Both the position numbers and the translations under genes were made by a program. A DNA stretch of 64,000 nt from Photobacterium sp. SKA34 (lineage in GTDB: Bacteria; Pseudomonadota; Gammaproteobacteria; Enterobacterales; Vibrionaceae). Position 1 is the stretch's first letter, and each line of letters starts with the position of its first letter. The notes beneath the pieces are model-generated. The model had not been told where the DNA came from. It saw only the letters and a list, made by a program, of their open reading frames with translations, and ran no database searches. Location: assembly GCF_000153325.1 (NCBI RefSeq), contig NZ_CH724141.1, forward strand, positions 24,138 to 88,137, written 5' to 3'. Shown piece by piece: positions 30,849-39,413 of this stretch.

Positions 30849-31478
30849 TTAAGGAACAAATACAATGTAGATAATGGCTGTAACAACTGAGCCAAAACTC
30901 ATCCACTTCATTGATGTATTAAGCGTTTTCTTTTTCGGTAGTAGCAAACACACACCCGTTACCACAAAACAGATCATCAAAGCCGCAGTAATATCAATAA
31001 ACCACTTCCAAACTTCACCACTATTTCGACCTTTATGAAGATCGTTAAGTAGCGCGATAACACCATAATTGGTGATTTCGATATTCGCTTGTGCGGTTGT
31101 CATATCAATAAAGACCACAGCGTTATAACCAGGGCCTTTGTAATCTAATGAGATCTCACCTTCGATTAATTCATCTCCCTCTAGATCGGTAAAGATCTCA
31201 ATACCAGAAGCCGTACCACGCACATCGGTGTGTTTAGAGAGATAGCTGATCAAAGCCGATTTGTTAGGTACAAACGGGCCTTGCTCAGACGAAAGCAATG
31301 AAGTAGGTATGGTAATTTTTTGCTCTTCCACACTGGGTGTATCAGACACAAACAACTCAGGGCGGTTTAAAGTAATACCAGTAATGGCAAAAAATAAAAC
31401 AATCAATAGCAACGCCATTGAAATGTAAATATGAAGACGACGTGCCCACAATTGGACATTTTTTTGCTTTAACACCAT
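30849..31478 (-). CDS. PepSY-associated transmembrane protein
   Basis: From ATG 31478 the protein is about 209 aa: an N-terminal helix preceded by WARRLHIYISM, a periplasmic PepSY-like domain, then the LNDLHKGRNSGEVWKWFIDI motif and two C-terminal helices. PepSY-TM proteins are linked to periplasmic reductase or metal uptake functions. It is the first gene of the operon and follows a Fur-like box by about 45 bases. Confidence 0.85.
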   Translation of the reverse strand: MVLKQKNVQLWARRLHIYISMALLLIVLFFAITGITLNRPELFVSDTPSVEEQKITIPTSLLSSEQGPFVPNKSALISYLSKHTDVRGTASGIEIFTDLEGDELIEGEISLDYKGPGYNAVVFIDMTTAQANIEITNYGVIALLNDLHKGRNSGEVWKWFIDITAALMICFVVTGVCLLLPKKKTLNTSMKWMSFGSVVTAIIYIVFVP

Positions 31479-31523
31479 AGTCAAAAAAACTAGCTACCTA
31501 CTTAGAATGGCAGTAATTTAATT

Positions 31524-31542
31524 GATAATCGTTCTTATTGGC
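31524..31542 (-). promoter_or_regulatory. Fur-like box of the PepSY/metal ABC operon
   Basis: GATAATCGTTCTTATTGGC resembles the Fur consensus GATAATGATAATCATTATC in both outer arms (GATAAT and the A/T-rich TTATTGGC). It lies about 46 bases upstream of the first start codon. Confidence 0.55.
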
Positions 31543-31760
31543 ATTCAATTTACATTGTTTACGTTAGTAAATGGAGAGGATGTATAGAGGGATAATAAAA
31601 TATGAGATAAAAACCGTAAATATCTGAATAAAAAACAAAAAATCAATCAAACAGACATTTAACTGGCTTTGGAAGCACATTCTTTACAGTTTACGAACTC
31701 AACACCTTAATGCTGTTTGCTTCTAAATACATCAGACTATTTAATAAAACTAAATAGATC

Positions 31761-32333
31761 TTATCCTGCGATACTTTTTCTAAACAGTACTTCATGAAGT
31801 AACTTCAGCGCACGATATAGACGCATTTTACAAGCACTAATTGTGATGCATAAAATATCACTAATTTCTAATAATGTTAGATCTTGATAAAATCGTAAAT
31901 CAATAATTTCTTGTTCATTGTCAGATAATTCATCGAGTAATATATCTATATCAATTTCATCATCTATATTTACTTGATTATAATTACTTACAGGGTCAGT
32001 ATTATTGATGGAAATATTTTTTTTATTATATCTCATCTTTTTTGCTAAGTAAGAATAACAAACATTATCTGCAATTGTATAAATCCATGTTCTAAAAGCG
32101 CCTTGATGCGAATATTTTGGTAGTGCTTGATAAATCCTTAATAAAACGTCCTGAACAACATCATCGATACTGCCACGATCATTAAGTTTATACATACATC
32201 TTGAATATAAAGATGACCAATAAGGTTTTATTAAAAATGAAAATATTTCGTTTCTTTTTAATCTATTATTTTGAAAAACATAGAGTAAATCACTTTCATT
32301 TAACAAACCATTATTTAATGTATTCATTATCAT
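31761..32333 (-). CDS. ECF-family RNA polymerase sigma factor
   Basis: A 190-aa protein with sigma region 2 (SIDDVVQDVLLRIYQALPKY, FRTWIYTIADNVCYSYL) and region 4 (NEQEIIDLRFYQDLTLLEISD and CKMRLYRALKLLHEVL). ECF sigmas redirect transcription to an envelope or stress regulon. No anti-sigma gene adjoins it. It is notably more AT-rich than neighbouring genes. The barrel gene just upstream on the same strand is a possible target but has its own terminator. Confidence 0.9.
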   Translation of the reverse strand: MIMNTLNNGLLNESDLLYVFQNNRLKRNEIFSFLIKPYWSSLYSRCMYKLNDRGSIDDVVQDVLLRIYQALPKYSHQGAFRTWIYTIADNVCYSYLAKKMRYNKKNISINNTDPVSNYNQVNIDDEIDIDILLDELSDNEQEIIDLRFYQDLTLLEISDILCITISACKMRLYRALKLLHEVLFRKSIAG

Positions 32334-32410
32334 ATCCGTATAGTAATTTCATATTATTTCAATGACAAAAAAATCATGTTAATCGCAATACATATTTACT
32401 ATATGAAAAA

Positions 32411-32448
32411 AAAATCACAGACTTGTCTTATAAAAAAGAAAGTCTGTG
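32411..32448 (-). terminator. Rho-independent terminator of the barrel gene
   Basis: CACAGACTT and AAGTCTGTG form a 9-bp stem. On the minus strand it is followed by a long T run, 25 bases after the barrel stop codon. Confidence 0.85.
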
Positions 32449-32472
32449 TTTTAACGTTTAGAAATTAATTCA

Positions 32473-33651
32473 TTACTTCAGACGGTACGTTAAACCAAAG
32501 TGAAACGTTGTATCGATATCATCATTTCGATTAGTGTTGGTTGTTCCATCATAGTCAATATTATCTTCAGTTTTAGACAAGCCGCCAGTAACAGATAAGC
32601 TAATAGAATTAGAAACATAGTAACGGAATGTTGAACGTAAACTGTTGGTCATCAAATCTTCTGATTTAACACTTGCAGCATAAGTGAGTAACCATGCGTT
32701 TTCCCAATCAATATTGTCACGCAGCTCATATGTTAAAGACATAGAATTGGTTGCGTTAAAACCATTGTCACCATCATCAAGAACTGCGGTTAAAATTGCT
32801 TCGTTTGAAAATTGGGTTTGGTTATTAATTGGATAATGGTATTCCGCCCCAACTTCGAGTGCTGGTTTGCTATCTGAACCATCATAGTTAGTTAGCACAG
32901 CACCAACCCCCGCTCTGACGAGCCAGCCGTATTTACGAGTTGAAATTCGTTCATTGATCAATACATCATAAGATTTAATTGCACCGCGTGCGCTTAGTTG
33001 ATCGCCTAATGCTTTACCAATATCTTCAACCCAATACTCAGCATAATCTGCAGAGCCAAAACGACTACGATAAACTGGCTCTTTTGCTATAACTTGTGCC
33101 ACATTTTGATACGTTTCTCGGCTAACATTGCCTCTTAATAAACCACGCTCTTGGAGTGATTGAACCATACGGATCGCTTTTGCCATTGGGGTGGCATTTA
33201 CCACTCGCCCATAACCTAAACCAACCGTTAACTTGGTAAAGGGATCTTCCATATCAGTCTGGGCGCCGACTTCTGCTTTACCATACCAAAAGAAGTCATT
33301 TACCTTAGGATTAAAATACATATCATTAGTTAGCGAGGCTAAAGCTTGGTAATTTTCTTTACGTTCATCATTCTTATTCGGGCCTTGACTAATGTTTGTA
33401 TCACCGACAAAGTCAATTCGCGTATTTCGATTTGCCGATGAAAATACACGATCATAATTTGCACTTACAACAGCGTTATAACTGGTTTGATCTTGATTAC
33501 CATCTCGTAAATCAAATTGCGCATCTAAATATGCATCTTCATACGCTGATGTCGCTTCATCATAATCAAACATGCTAATTTGTTCAGCAAAAGTGACTGA
33601 AGATAACAGCATACCAACCGCAGCAGACACCGCAGTGATTTTTGATATCAT
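32473..33651 (-). CDS. Predicted outer-membrane beta-barrel protein
   Basis: A 392-aa protein with a signal peptide ending TFAEQ and alternating hydrophobic/polar strands from about residue 50, such as YNAVVSANYDRV, KYGWLVRAGVGAV and ISLSVTGGLSK, closing with FHFGLTYRLK. The barrel reading is from pattern only and I do not recognise the family. A possible helical insert lies at about residues 155-225. It lies upstream of the ECF sigma gene. Confidence 0.65.
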   Translation of the reverse strand: MISKITAVSAAVGMLLSSVTFAEQISMFDYDEATSAYEDAYLDAQFDLRDGNQDQTSYNAVVSANYDRVFSSANRNTRIDFVGDTNISQGPNKNDERKENYQALASLTNDMYFNPKVNDFFWYGKAEVGAQTDMEDPFTKLTVGLGYGRVVNATPMAKAIRMVQSLQERGLLRGNVSRETYQNVAQVIAKEPVYRSRFGSADYAEYWVEDIGKALGDQLSARGAIKSYDVLINERISTRKYGWLVRAGVGAVLTNYDGSDSKPALEVGAEYHYPINNQTQFSNEAILTAVLDDGDNGFNATNSMSLTYELRDNIDWENAWLLTYAASVKSEDLMTNSLRSTFRYYVSNSISLSVTGGLSKTEDNIDYDGTTNTNRNDDIDTTFHFGLTYRLK

Positions 33652-33932
33652 GATACTACTCCTTTAATTGTTGCTTTTTTTATTTATATTCAGTCCAGCG
33701 GTGCCCGACTGTATTTATAAAAACTCAGCAACAACTAAAAAAGTCACAATAAATTTTGATAATTTTTTACTTTCTCAAAAAAAAGAAAATTATTGTTGGA
33801 ATAAACAAGATGAATTAGCCATTAATGAAAATTATTAACTATATGGCTAGAGTCGTTAATATAGATAATAGAACGTTATTAGGTTTTATCTGATGTTGAA
33901 TTCCCTTTCAAACATCATTTTTATATATTTTA

Positions 33933-34721
33933 TTATGCACATGCCATTGATTTAAGTTCTAGCGTATTGATAAATAATCGTGGATCAACAATATTTTGCA
34001 ATATTAATTGAGTAGGTAGGCAATCATCATCAACGTAATCAACATAATCTGATGCCGAGTCAAAAATTAAAATATCCAATGCTAAACGATCTAATCCGTA
34101 CAAACCACGATGAATCATATCTGCTGAAAACACCAATAAATCACCAGCAGCTAAAGCAATCTTTTTACCACCAGAAAGGCTATCATGACTGACTTTGCCA
34201 TTCACTTCTTGGCGTACATTGTATTCTTCTTCATTATCCCATCGCTTATGGGTACCCGGTATTATTTCCATACCCGGTTCATCAAATAAAGGGACACGAA
34301 GGTGTAATACTTGCGTTTCTAATATGACTTTCATTTGATCTTCAATATCATAATCGTATTGACAATCACGGTGCCAAAAGTCTTTTTGTTGCGGATTAAT
34401 AGGATTAAAGAACAGTTGAGTATTCATGAAAGCAGGATTTTTCGGTATTACAGCATCAACCACATCCATAATCTTTTTTGAACTAATGAAATCAAAAAGC
34501 TTTGTTCTCTCATCAATTGATAAATACTGGCTTCCAGTAATCAAAGAAGAGTTAAATGCTTCTTCCTGATAGAACTCTTTGTTGTCAGCTTTCCATAATT
34601 CATGAAAAGTTAAAACGACTTTTCTAAGTGAAGCAATCTGATCTTCACTGAAATAATTACGAATAACAAAGTAACCCAATTCTTCGTATTGCTGACTTAA
34701 TTGTTGGCTATTGACTACCAC
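33933..34721 (-). CDS. PhyH-family Fe(II)/2-oxoglutarate dioxygenase
   Basis: A 262-aa protein of the phytanoyl-CoA dioxygenase superfamily. Probable iron ligands are the HRD of FWHRDCQYDY and the distal His of ADMIHRGLYGLDR, with Arg or neighbouring residues for 2-oxoglutarate; PGMEIIPGTHKRW is the typical substrate-loop region. Start is GTG 34721 with a GAAGG site. It hydroxylates an unknown small molecule. It lies downstream of mesD on the same strand but 286 bases away, beyond a 14-bp inverted repeat. Confidence 0.82.
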   Translation of the reverse strand: MVVNSQQLSQQYEELGYFVIRNYFSEDQIASLRKVVLTFHELWKADNKEFYQEEAFNSSLITGSQYLSIDERTKLFDFISSKKIMDVVDAVIPKNPAFMNTQLFFNPINPQQKDFWHRDCQYDYDIEDQMKVILETQVLHLRVPLFDEPGMEIIPGTHKRWDNEEEYNVRQEVNGKVSHDSLSGGKKIALAAGDLLVFSADMIHRGLYGLDRLALDILIFDSASDYVDYVDDDCLPTQLILQNIVDPRLFINTLELKSMACA

Positions 34722-34877
34722 TGACGACCTTCATATTCTCTATACCGTTGACTGACTTCGGCATTCTGTGGCGAATAATGCCAGACGATAATAGATATAA
34801 GCAAGTAGGTCAGATTATTCTAACCGTGTATTGTTGATTCCAAGAGTTTACAACTTCGGATAAAGAGATAATTTGAA

Positions 34878-34923
34878 TGTGTAAATGTACTATACCACTC
34901 TATCAATAAAGTACATTTACACA
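34878..34923. repeat. Perfect 14-bp inverted repeat between mesD and the PhyH gene
   Basis: TGTGTAAATGTACT (34878-34891) and AGTACATTTACACA (34910-34923) are exact reverse complements around an 18-base loop. No T run follows on either strand, so this is not a classical terminator. Confidence 0.85.
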
Positions 34924-35007
34924 CGATAATAATAAGGAGATACAAACAATAAGAAGGGTTCTGCCTGACTATAGTTCGCCTTAACAAGTAATGAAAATCT
35001 AAGTGTT

Positions 35008-36036
35008 TTAAGCTGAAAGCTCTTTTCGAATGATTTCTGCACCTGCATTTAAGGCTTCAAGTTTACCTTGTGCGATATGCTGTGCTAACGGTGCCATACC
35101 GCAATTTGTGCATGGGTAGAGTTTATCAGCATCAACAAATTTCAGTGCTTTACGGAGTGTATTTGCAACCTCTTCAGGAGTTTCAACTTTATCACTCGCA
35201 ACATCAATCGCCCCTACCATCACTTTTTTACCACGGATAAGCTCTAGTAAATCCATGGGTACATGAGAGTTGTGGCATTCTAACGAGATAATATCGATAT
35301 TAGATTGCTGCAACTTAGGAAACGCCTCTTCGTATTGACGCCACTCTGAACCAAGTGTTTTCTTCCAATCAGTATTGGCTTTAATACCGTAGCCATAACA
35401 AATATGAACAGCAGTTTCGCATTTCAGCCCTTCAATGGCCCTTTCTAAACAGGCAATACCCCATTCATTTACCTCATCAAAGAACACATTAAATGCAGGC
35501 TCATCAAATTGGATAATATCAACACCTGCCGCTTCTAATTCTTTGGCTTCTTGATTAAGAATTTTAGCAAATTCCCATGCCAGTTTTTCACGACTTTTGT
35601 AGTGCGCATCATAAAGAGTATCAACCATGGTCATAGGACCTGGCAGTGCCCATTTGATCGGTTGTTTAGTTTGTTGACGCAAGTATTTAGCATCTTCAAC
35701 AAATACCGATTTTTGACGAGAAACAGGGCCAACAACCGTTGGCACACTGGCATCATAACGGTCACGGATTTTAACCGTTTTACGGGTTTCAAAGTCAACG
35801 CCGTTGAGGTGCTCTATAAAGGTAGTCACGAAATGTTGGCGTGTTTGCTCGCCATCACTAACAATATTAATTCCTGCTTGTTGTTGATTTTTTAGGGACA
35901 AGCAGAGCGCCTCTTGTTTACCTGAAGTTAATTCATCCCCTTCTAATTTCCAAGGTGACCAGAGTTTTTCAGGCTCAGCAAGCCAATCAGGTTTAGGCAA
36001 GCTTCCAGCTGTTGAAGTCGGTAATAATGTTTTCAT
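35008..36036 (-). CDS. mesD: Core methionine synthase MesD (MetE catalytic domain only)
   Basis: A 342-aa protein equal to the catalytic C-terminal domain of cobalamin-independent methionine synthase, without the folate-binding N-terminal half. Zinc/homocysteine site sequences are visible: HICYGYG, ISLECHNSH and PCTNCGMAPL, with IIQFDEPAF in the core. The MesD family (Price and colleagues) makes methionine in aerobic bacteria without methyl-folate or B12, but needs oxygen and a DUF1852 partner. The partner lies 49 bases upstream, which makes the assignment firm. Confidence 0.9.
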   Translation of the reverse strand: MKTLLPTSTAGSLPKPDWLAEPEKLWSPWKLEGDELTSGKQEALCLSLKNQQQAGINIVSDGEQTRQHFVTTFIEHLNGVDFETRKTVKIRDRYDASVPTVVGPVSRQKSVFVEDAKYLRQQTKQPIKWALPGPMTMVDTLYDAHYKSREKLAWEFAKILNQEAKELEAAGVDIIQFDEPAFNVFFDEVNEWGIACLERAIEGLKCETAVHICYGYGIKANTDWKKTLGSEWRQYEEAFPKLQQSNIDIISLECHNSHVPMDLLELIRGKKVMVGAIDVASDKVETPEEVANTLRKALKFVDADKLYPCTNCGMAPLAQHIAQGKLEALNAGAEIIRKELSA

Positions 36037-36085
36037 GATAGTTAACGTCCTTTGTTGAAATAAATAATGAAAGCAATTGTTAAAG

Positions 36086-37066
36086 TTAGCTATTCACGAA
36101 ATTTGATGACCATTGATCAAGCACGGCTTGATAAGGTTTGATGAAGTGCTGCTCGGCGAATCGGCCTTGTTCACCGGCTAATCGGCTGCGCTCTTCTCTG
36201 TCATAAACAATTTTAGTCAATGAGTGATCAGGACACTTCAAGTTAGGTTTATAAGATTTTCCTGCTACCGCATTGGCATTATAAATTTCAGGGCGATAGA
36301 TTTTTTGGAACGTTTCCATGGTGCTGATAGTGCTTATCAACTCTAGGTTGGTGTAATCATTTAATAAGTCACCAAAGAAGAAGAAAGCCAACGGCGCAAC
36401 ACTATTTGCAGGCATGAAGTAGCGTACCTGTAAGCCCATTTTTTTGAAATATTGCTCAGTTAATGACGACTCATTAGGTGTATATTCCACACCGAGTACT
36501 GGGTGCTGGTTTTCAGTGCGAAAATAGGTTTTGTTATCAGATACAGATAAACAAATTACCGGTGACTTTTTAAAGTTGTGTTTATAAACATCTGAATTAA
36601 CAAAGCTTTGGAAGATTTTTCCATGCAATTCACCGAAGTTATCTGGAATAGTGAACTGAGACTTACCTTTATTATGGTTTTGTAGTAGTACGCTAAAGTC
36701 ATAATCACGTACATAAGAAGAAAAGTTATTACCGACAATCCCTTCAATACGCTGATTGGTTTGATTATCAATAATGTGGGTTTTTAATACTTCAATCGAT
36801 GGGAATGATTGACCTTTGCCTTCAATATCAATATCAACCGACACAATTTCCAGTTCAATAGAATAACGATCACCTTCGGGGTTATCCCAATTTGCTAGAG
36901 CATTAAAGCTATTATCGATCATCTTCAACGCATTGCGTAAGTTCTGTTGACGACTTTTCCCTCTCGCTAAGTTAGCGAAATTGGTAGTAATGCGCGTATT
37001 GCTAGCGGGATGATAATTTTCATCAAGGCCAGTCTTATTTATTGTAAATGTAAAATCGTTATTCAT
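36086..37066 (-). CDS. mesX: MesX (DUF1852), required partner of MesD
   Basis: A 326-aa DUF1852 protein (start of the domain: DFTFTINKTGLDENYHPAS; end: EQHFIKPYQAVLDQW). DUF1852 was shown to be needed for oxygen-dependent MesD activity, but its chemistry and the methyl donor are unknown. First gene of the mesX-mesD operon, with an AGGA site before ATG 37066 and a MetJ-like operator about 50 bases upstream. Confidence 0.9.
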   Translation of the reverse strand: MNNDFTFTINKTGLDENYHPASNTRITTNFANLARGKSRQQNLRNALKMIDNSFNALANWDNPEGDRYSIELEIVSVDIDIEGKGQSFPSIEVLKTHIIDNQTNQRIEGIVGNNFSSYVRDYDFSVLLQNHNKGKSQFTIPDNFGELHGKIFQSFVNSDVYKHNFKKSPVICLSVSDNKTYFRTENQHPVLGVEYTPNESSLTEQYFKKMGLQVRYFMPANSVAPLAFFFFGDLLNDYTNLELISTISTMETFQKIYRPEIYNANAVAGKSYKPNLKCPDHSLTKIVYDREERSRLAGEQGRFAEQHFIKPYQAVLDQWSSNFVNS

Positions 37067-37112
37067 GGCGACCGATATCCTATTAGCTGAAATAAATGAT
37101 GACGTTCGTAGA

Positions 37113-37128
37113 AGCTGTCGAGTTGTCT
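37113..37128 (-). promoter_or_regulatory. MetJ-like operator (two adjacent met boxes) upstream of mesX
   Basis: On the minus strand AGACAACT and CGACAGCT are adjacent 8-mers matching the met box AGACGTCT at 6 and 5 of 8 positions. Two tandem 8-mers are the minimum MetJ target. Confidence 0.5.
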
Positions 37129-37219
37129 GTATTTATTTATACGTAGAGTATTCGATCAATAAAAGCGTATTTCTTTCACTATCAACATGAAAAAAATTCA
37201 AGTGGTTACGTTTGAGTTG

Positions 37220-37233
37220 TTACAAATTTGTAA
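37220..37233. promoter_or_regulatory. 14-bp perfect palindrome between mesX and the TauE/SafE gene
   Basis: TTACAAATTTGTAA, about 80 bases before the TauE/SafE start. It is a likely protein-binding site of unknown identity. Confidence 0.45.
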
Positions 37234-37314
37234 GTTATAGTTCTCACCACATAGAAAGGATATCTATTTTTATTCAATACGTTAACCGCTAACCACATAT
37301 AAGAAGACAAAGAG

Positions 37315-38124
37315 ATGAATGAATTATTGTTAATAATATACTGCGCTTTACTCGGCAGTGGTGTTGGTTTTTTGGCAGGATTATTAGGTATAGGAGGAGG
37401 ACTTGTTATAGTACCAATTCTGAGTGTTATCTTGCTTCATTTCGCCATTTTACCACCTGAACAAGTGGTTATCGTCGCTATTGCTACATCCCTAGCATCC
37501 ATATTATTCACTTCAACATCTTCTGCCATCGCTCACCACAAAAATGGCAATGTGCCTTGGAACCTAGCACCATGGATAATGACAGGTGTTGCTCTAGGTG
37601 CATTTATCAGTGGATTTTTAGCCGCCCTATTACCGGGTAATGTTGTTCGTATTATATTTGCGGTAAGTGTTGCACTCATTGCATTCAAGATGTTTTACAG
37701 CAGTACAAAAAAAGAGACGGCAACAACACGTAACATGCCCAACAATTTTGTTCTTACCTTTTTAACAACAATTACTGGCGGATTGTCGGCCATGATTGGT
37801 ATTGGCGGCGGCGTACTGTTGGTACCTTTGTTAACCTTCTTCTCTCTCGATATGAAGAAAGCTATCGGTTGTGCTTCTGCTTGTGGCATTGTTATCGCAC
37901 TCTTTGGCTCAATCGGTTATGTCAGCTCAGGCATTAGCTATCTTTCTATTACTGATGGCTTTGCAGGTTTTGTTTATCTACCCGCATTAGTCGGTATTGT
38001 TTGTACGTCTTGGTTTACCGCTCCGCTAGGCGCTAAAGCAACAAACTATTTACCAGTGTCAATCATTAAAAAAATCTTCTCAGCATTATTATTAGCAATG
38101 GCGACAAATATGGTGATTAGCTAA
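37315..38124 (+). CDS. TauE/SafE family permease (putative sulfite/sulfur-compound exporter)
   Basis: A 269-aa protein with about eight membrane helices and the duplicated family motif: GFLAGLLGIGGGLVIVPIL in the first half and AMIGIGGGVLLVPLLTFF in the second. Family members move organosulfur anions, sulfite or sulfoacetate. Its divergent placement from mesX suggests a sulfur-linked role, but that is inference from position. Confidence 0.9.
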   Translation: MNELLLIIYCALLGSGVGFLAGLLGIGGGLVIVPILSVILLHFAILPPEQVVIVAIATSLASILFTSTSSAIAHHKNGNVPWNLAPWIMTGVALGAFISGFLAALLPGNVVRIIFAVSVALIAFKMFYSSTKKETATTRNMPNNFVLTFLTTITGGLSAMIGIGGGVLLVPLLTFFSLDMKKAIGCASACGIVIALFGSIGYVSSGISYLSITDGFAGFVYLPALVGIVCTSWFTAPLGAKATNYLPVSIIKKIFSALLLAMATNMVIS

Positions 38125-38144
38125 ACCAACCACGTTAACTAAAA

Positions 38145-38194
38145 AAAAATGAGTGGTTAACTTTATGATGATTAAGTTAACGCACTCATTTTTT
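38145..38194. terminator. Bidirectional rho-independent terminator
   Basis: AAAAATGAGTG and CACTCATTTTT, with inner GTTAACTT/AAGTTAAC, give a long stem. It lies between the convergent TauE/SafE gene and the TPR gene of the TonB2 operon. Confidence 0.9.
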
Positions 38195-38225
38195 GATTAG
38201 CTCAGGATTAAATACAAATAAATAT

Positions 38226-39413
38226 TTAGCTAGCTTGTTCCATTTCACGCATTTGTGATAAATATTTTATCCAGCTCGATGCTGCCGATGAAGGCTTAAT
38301 ATTATTTGCCTGTTTGGCATGAATAATCGCTTTATCGAAGTTATTTAGCTTGTAATACGCACGGACTTTCGCCAACTCAACATCAGATTGTTTATCTTTA
38401 CGCTTAACCTTATTAAGCTCAGTTAACGCTTTTTGATATTGCCCTTCCTGCAACAACAATTGTGCAAGTTGCCAACGATAACGATTATTGCGCTGTGCAG
38501 CTTTCTCCCAAATATTGATAGCACATTGCCACTCTCTTGCCATCTGCCAGTAATTTGCTTGCTCAACAAGCAACCTTGTACTGGTTGTTGCACCGTCCAG
38601 CTCAGCTATTTGTTTGGCTGCACGTTCAGGAATACCACGCTGGGCATACAGTTGCGCGAGACGATGTAAATCCTGCTGCGTTAACTTAACACCTTGATAT
38701 TTTGCTAATTTTAATGTGCTCAATGCATCTGCAGGTTTCCCCGCTCGCAATTGTATATTGGCTAATTGCTGCCACCAATTGAGCTTAGTTGGCTCTATCG
38801 CAATCAAACGATTTAATGTCGATGTCGCACCATTCCAATGCTTTAATTGTAACTGAGCACCCAGCTTAATCGACAACGGTGACATTTCATCTTTACGTTT
38901 ATAGCCATCGTAGCGTTTCATTGCAGAGAGGACTTTTGACCACTGACTCAATTGATAATGTGATTGAGCTATTCGCAACCATAGTTCATAGCCCTTTTGT
39001 GATTTAGGGATACGCTTTGTAAGCTGATAATAATTTGGCAATGCTTGGCTGTATTTTTTCTCAGAAAGTAAAATATCAGCCAGCATACGCTGAGTAACCC
39101 ATGCTTGATCATCTTGCAATAAGCCACTCTTAACCGCTTTAAATAAATTGCTTATCGCTTTTGATGGATTACCCTGCTGCCAATAAAGCACACCCAACAT
39201 ACGCTGAACAAACGCTTTGTCATAAGGCTCTACCGGCTTTAAAGAAACAAGTAAATCAATCGCCTGATTAACCTTATCATCAAGCTGTAAGTTATTAGCT
39301 TTTTGAACCTTAACGGCAATAGACTGCGACAATTTACCTCCCGCGTAAGCAGATGATAAAGGCAAACTTGCTGCGGCGGTTAAAGCGATAATAAATGCTA
39401 ATCTTTTCATCAT
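38226..39413 (-). CDS. TPR protein of the TonB2 operon
   Basis: A 395-aa exported protein (signal to about SAYAGG) made of tetratricopeptide-like repeats, for example FVQRMLGVLYWQQGNPSKAI and LNWWQQLANIQLRAGKPADA. It is the last gene of the TonB2 operon and overlaps tonB2 by an ATGA junction. In Vibrionaceae a TPR protein at this position is common; its function in TonB2 energy transfer is not settled. Confidence 0.85.
   Translation of the reverse strand: MMKRLAFIIALTAAASLPLSSAYAGGKLSQSIAVKVQKANNLQLDDKVNQAIDLLVSLKPVEPYDKAFVQRMLGVLYWQQGNPSKAISNLFKAVKSGLLQDDQAWVTQRMLADILLSEKKYSQALPNYYQLTKRIPKSQKGYELWLRIAQSHYQLSQWSKVLSAMKRYDGYKRKDEMSPLSIKLGAQLQLKHWNGATSTLNRLIAIEPTKLNWWQQLANIQLRAGKPADALSTLKLAKYQGVKLTQQDLHRLAQLYAQRGIPERAAKQIAELDGATTSTRLLVEQANYWQMAREWQCAINIWEKAAQRNNRYRWQLAQLLLQEGQYQKALTELNKVKRKDKQSDVELAKVRAYYKLNNFDKAIIHAKQANNIKPSSAASSWIKYLSQMREMEQAS

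Noticed and set aside
34878..34923. Inverted repeat as a rho-independent terminator.
   Set aside because: Neither strand has a T run after the stem.
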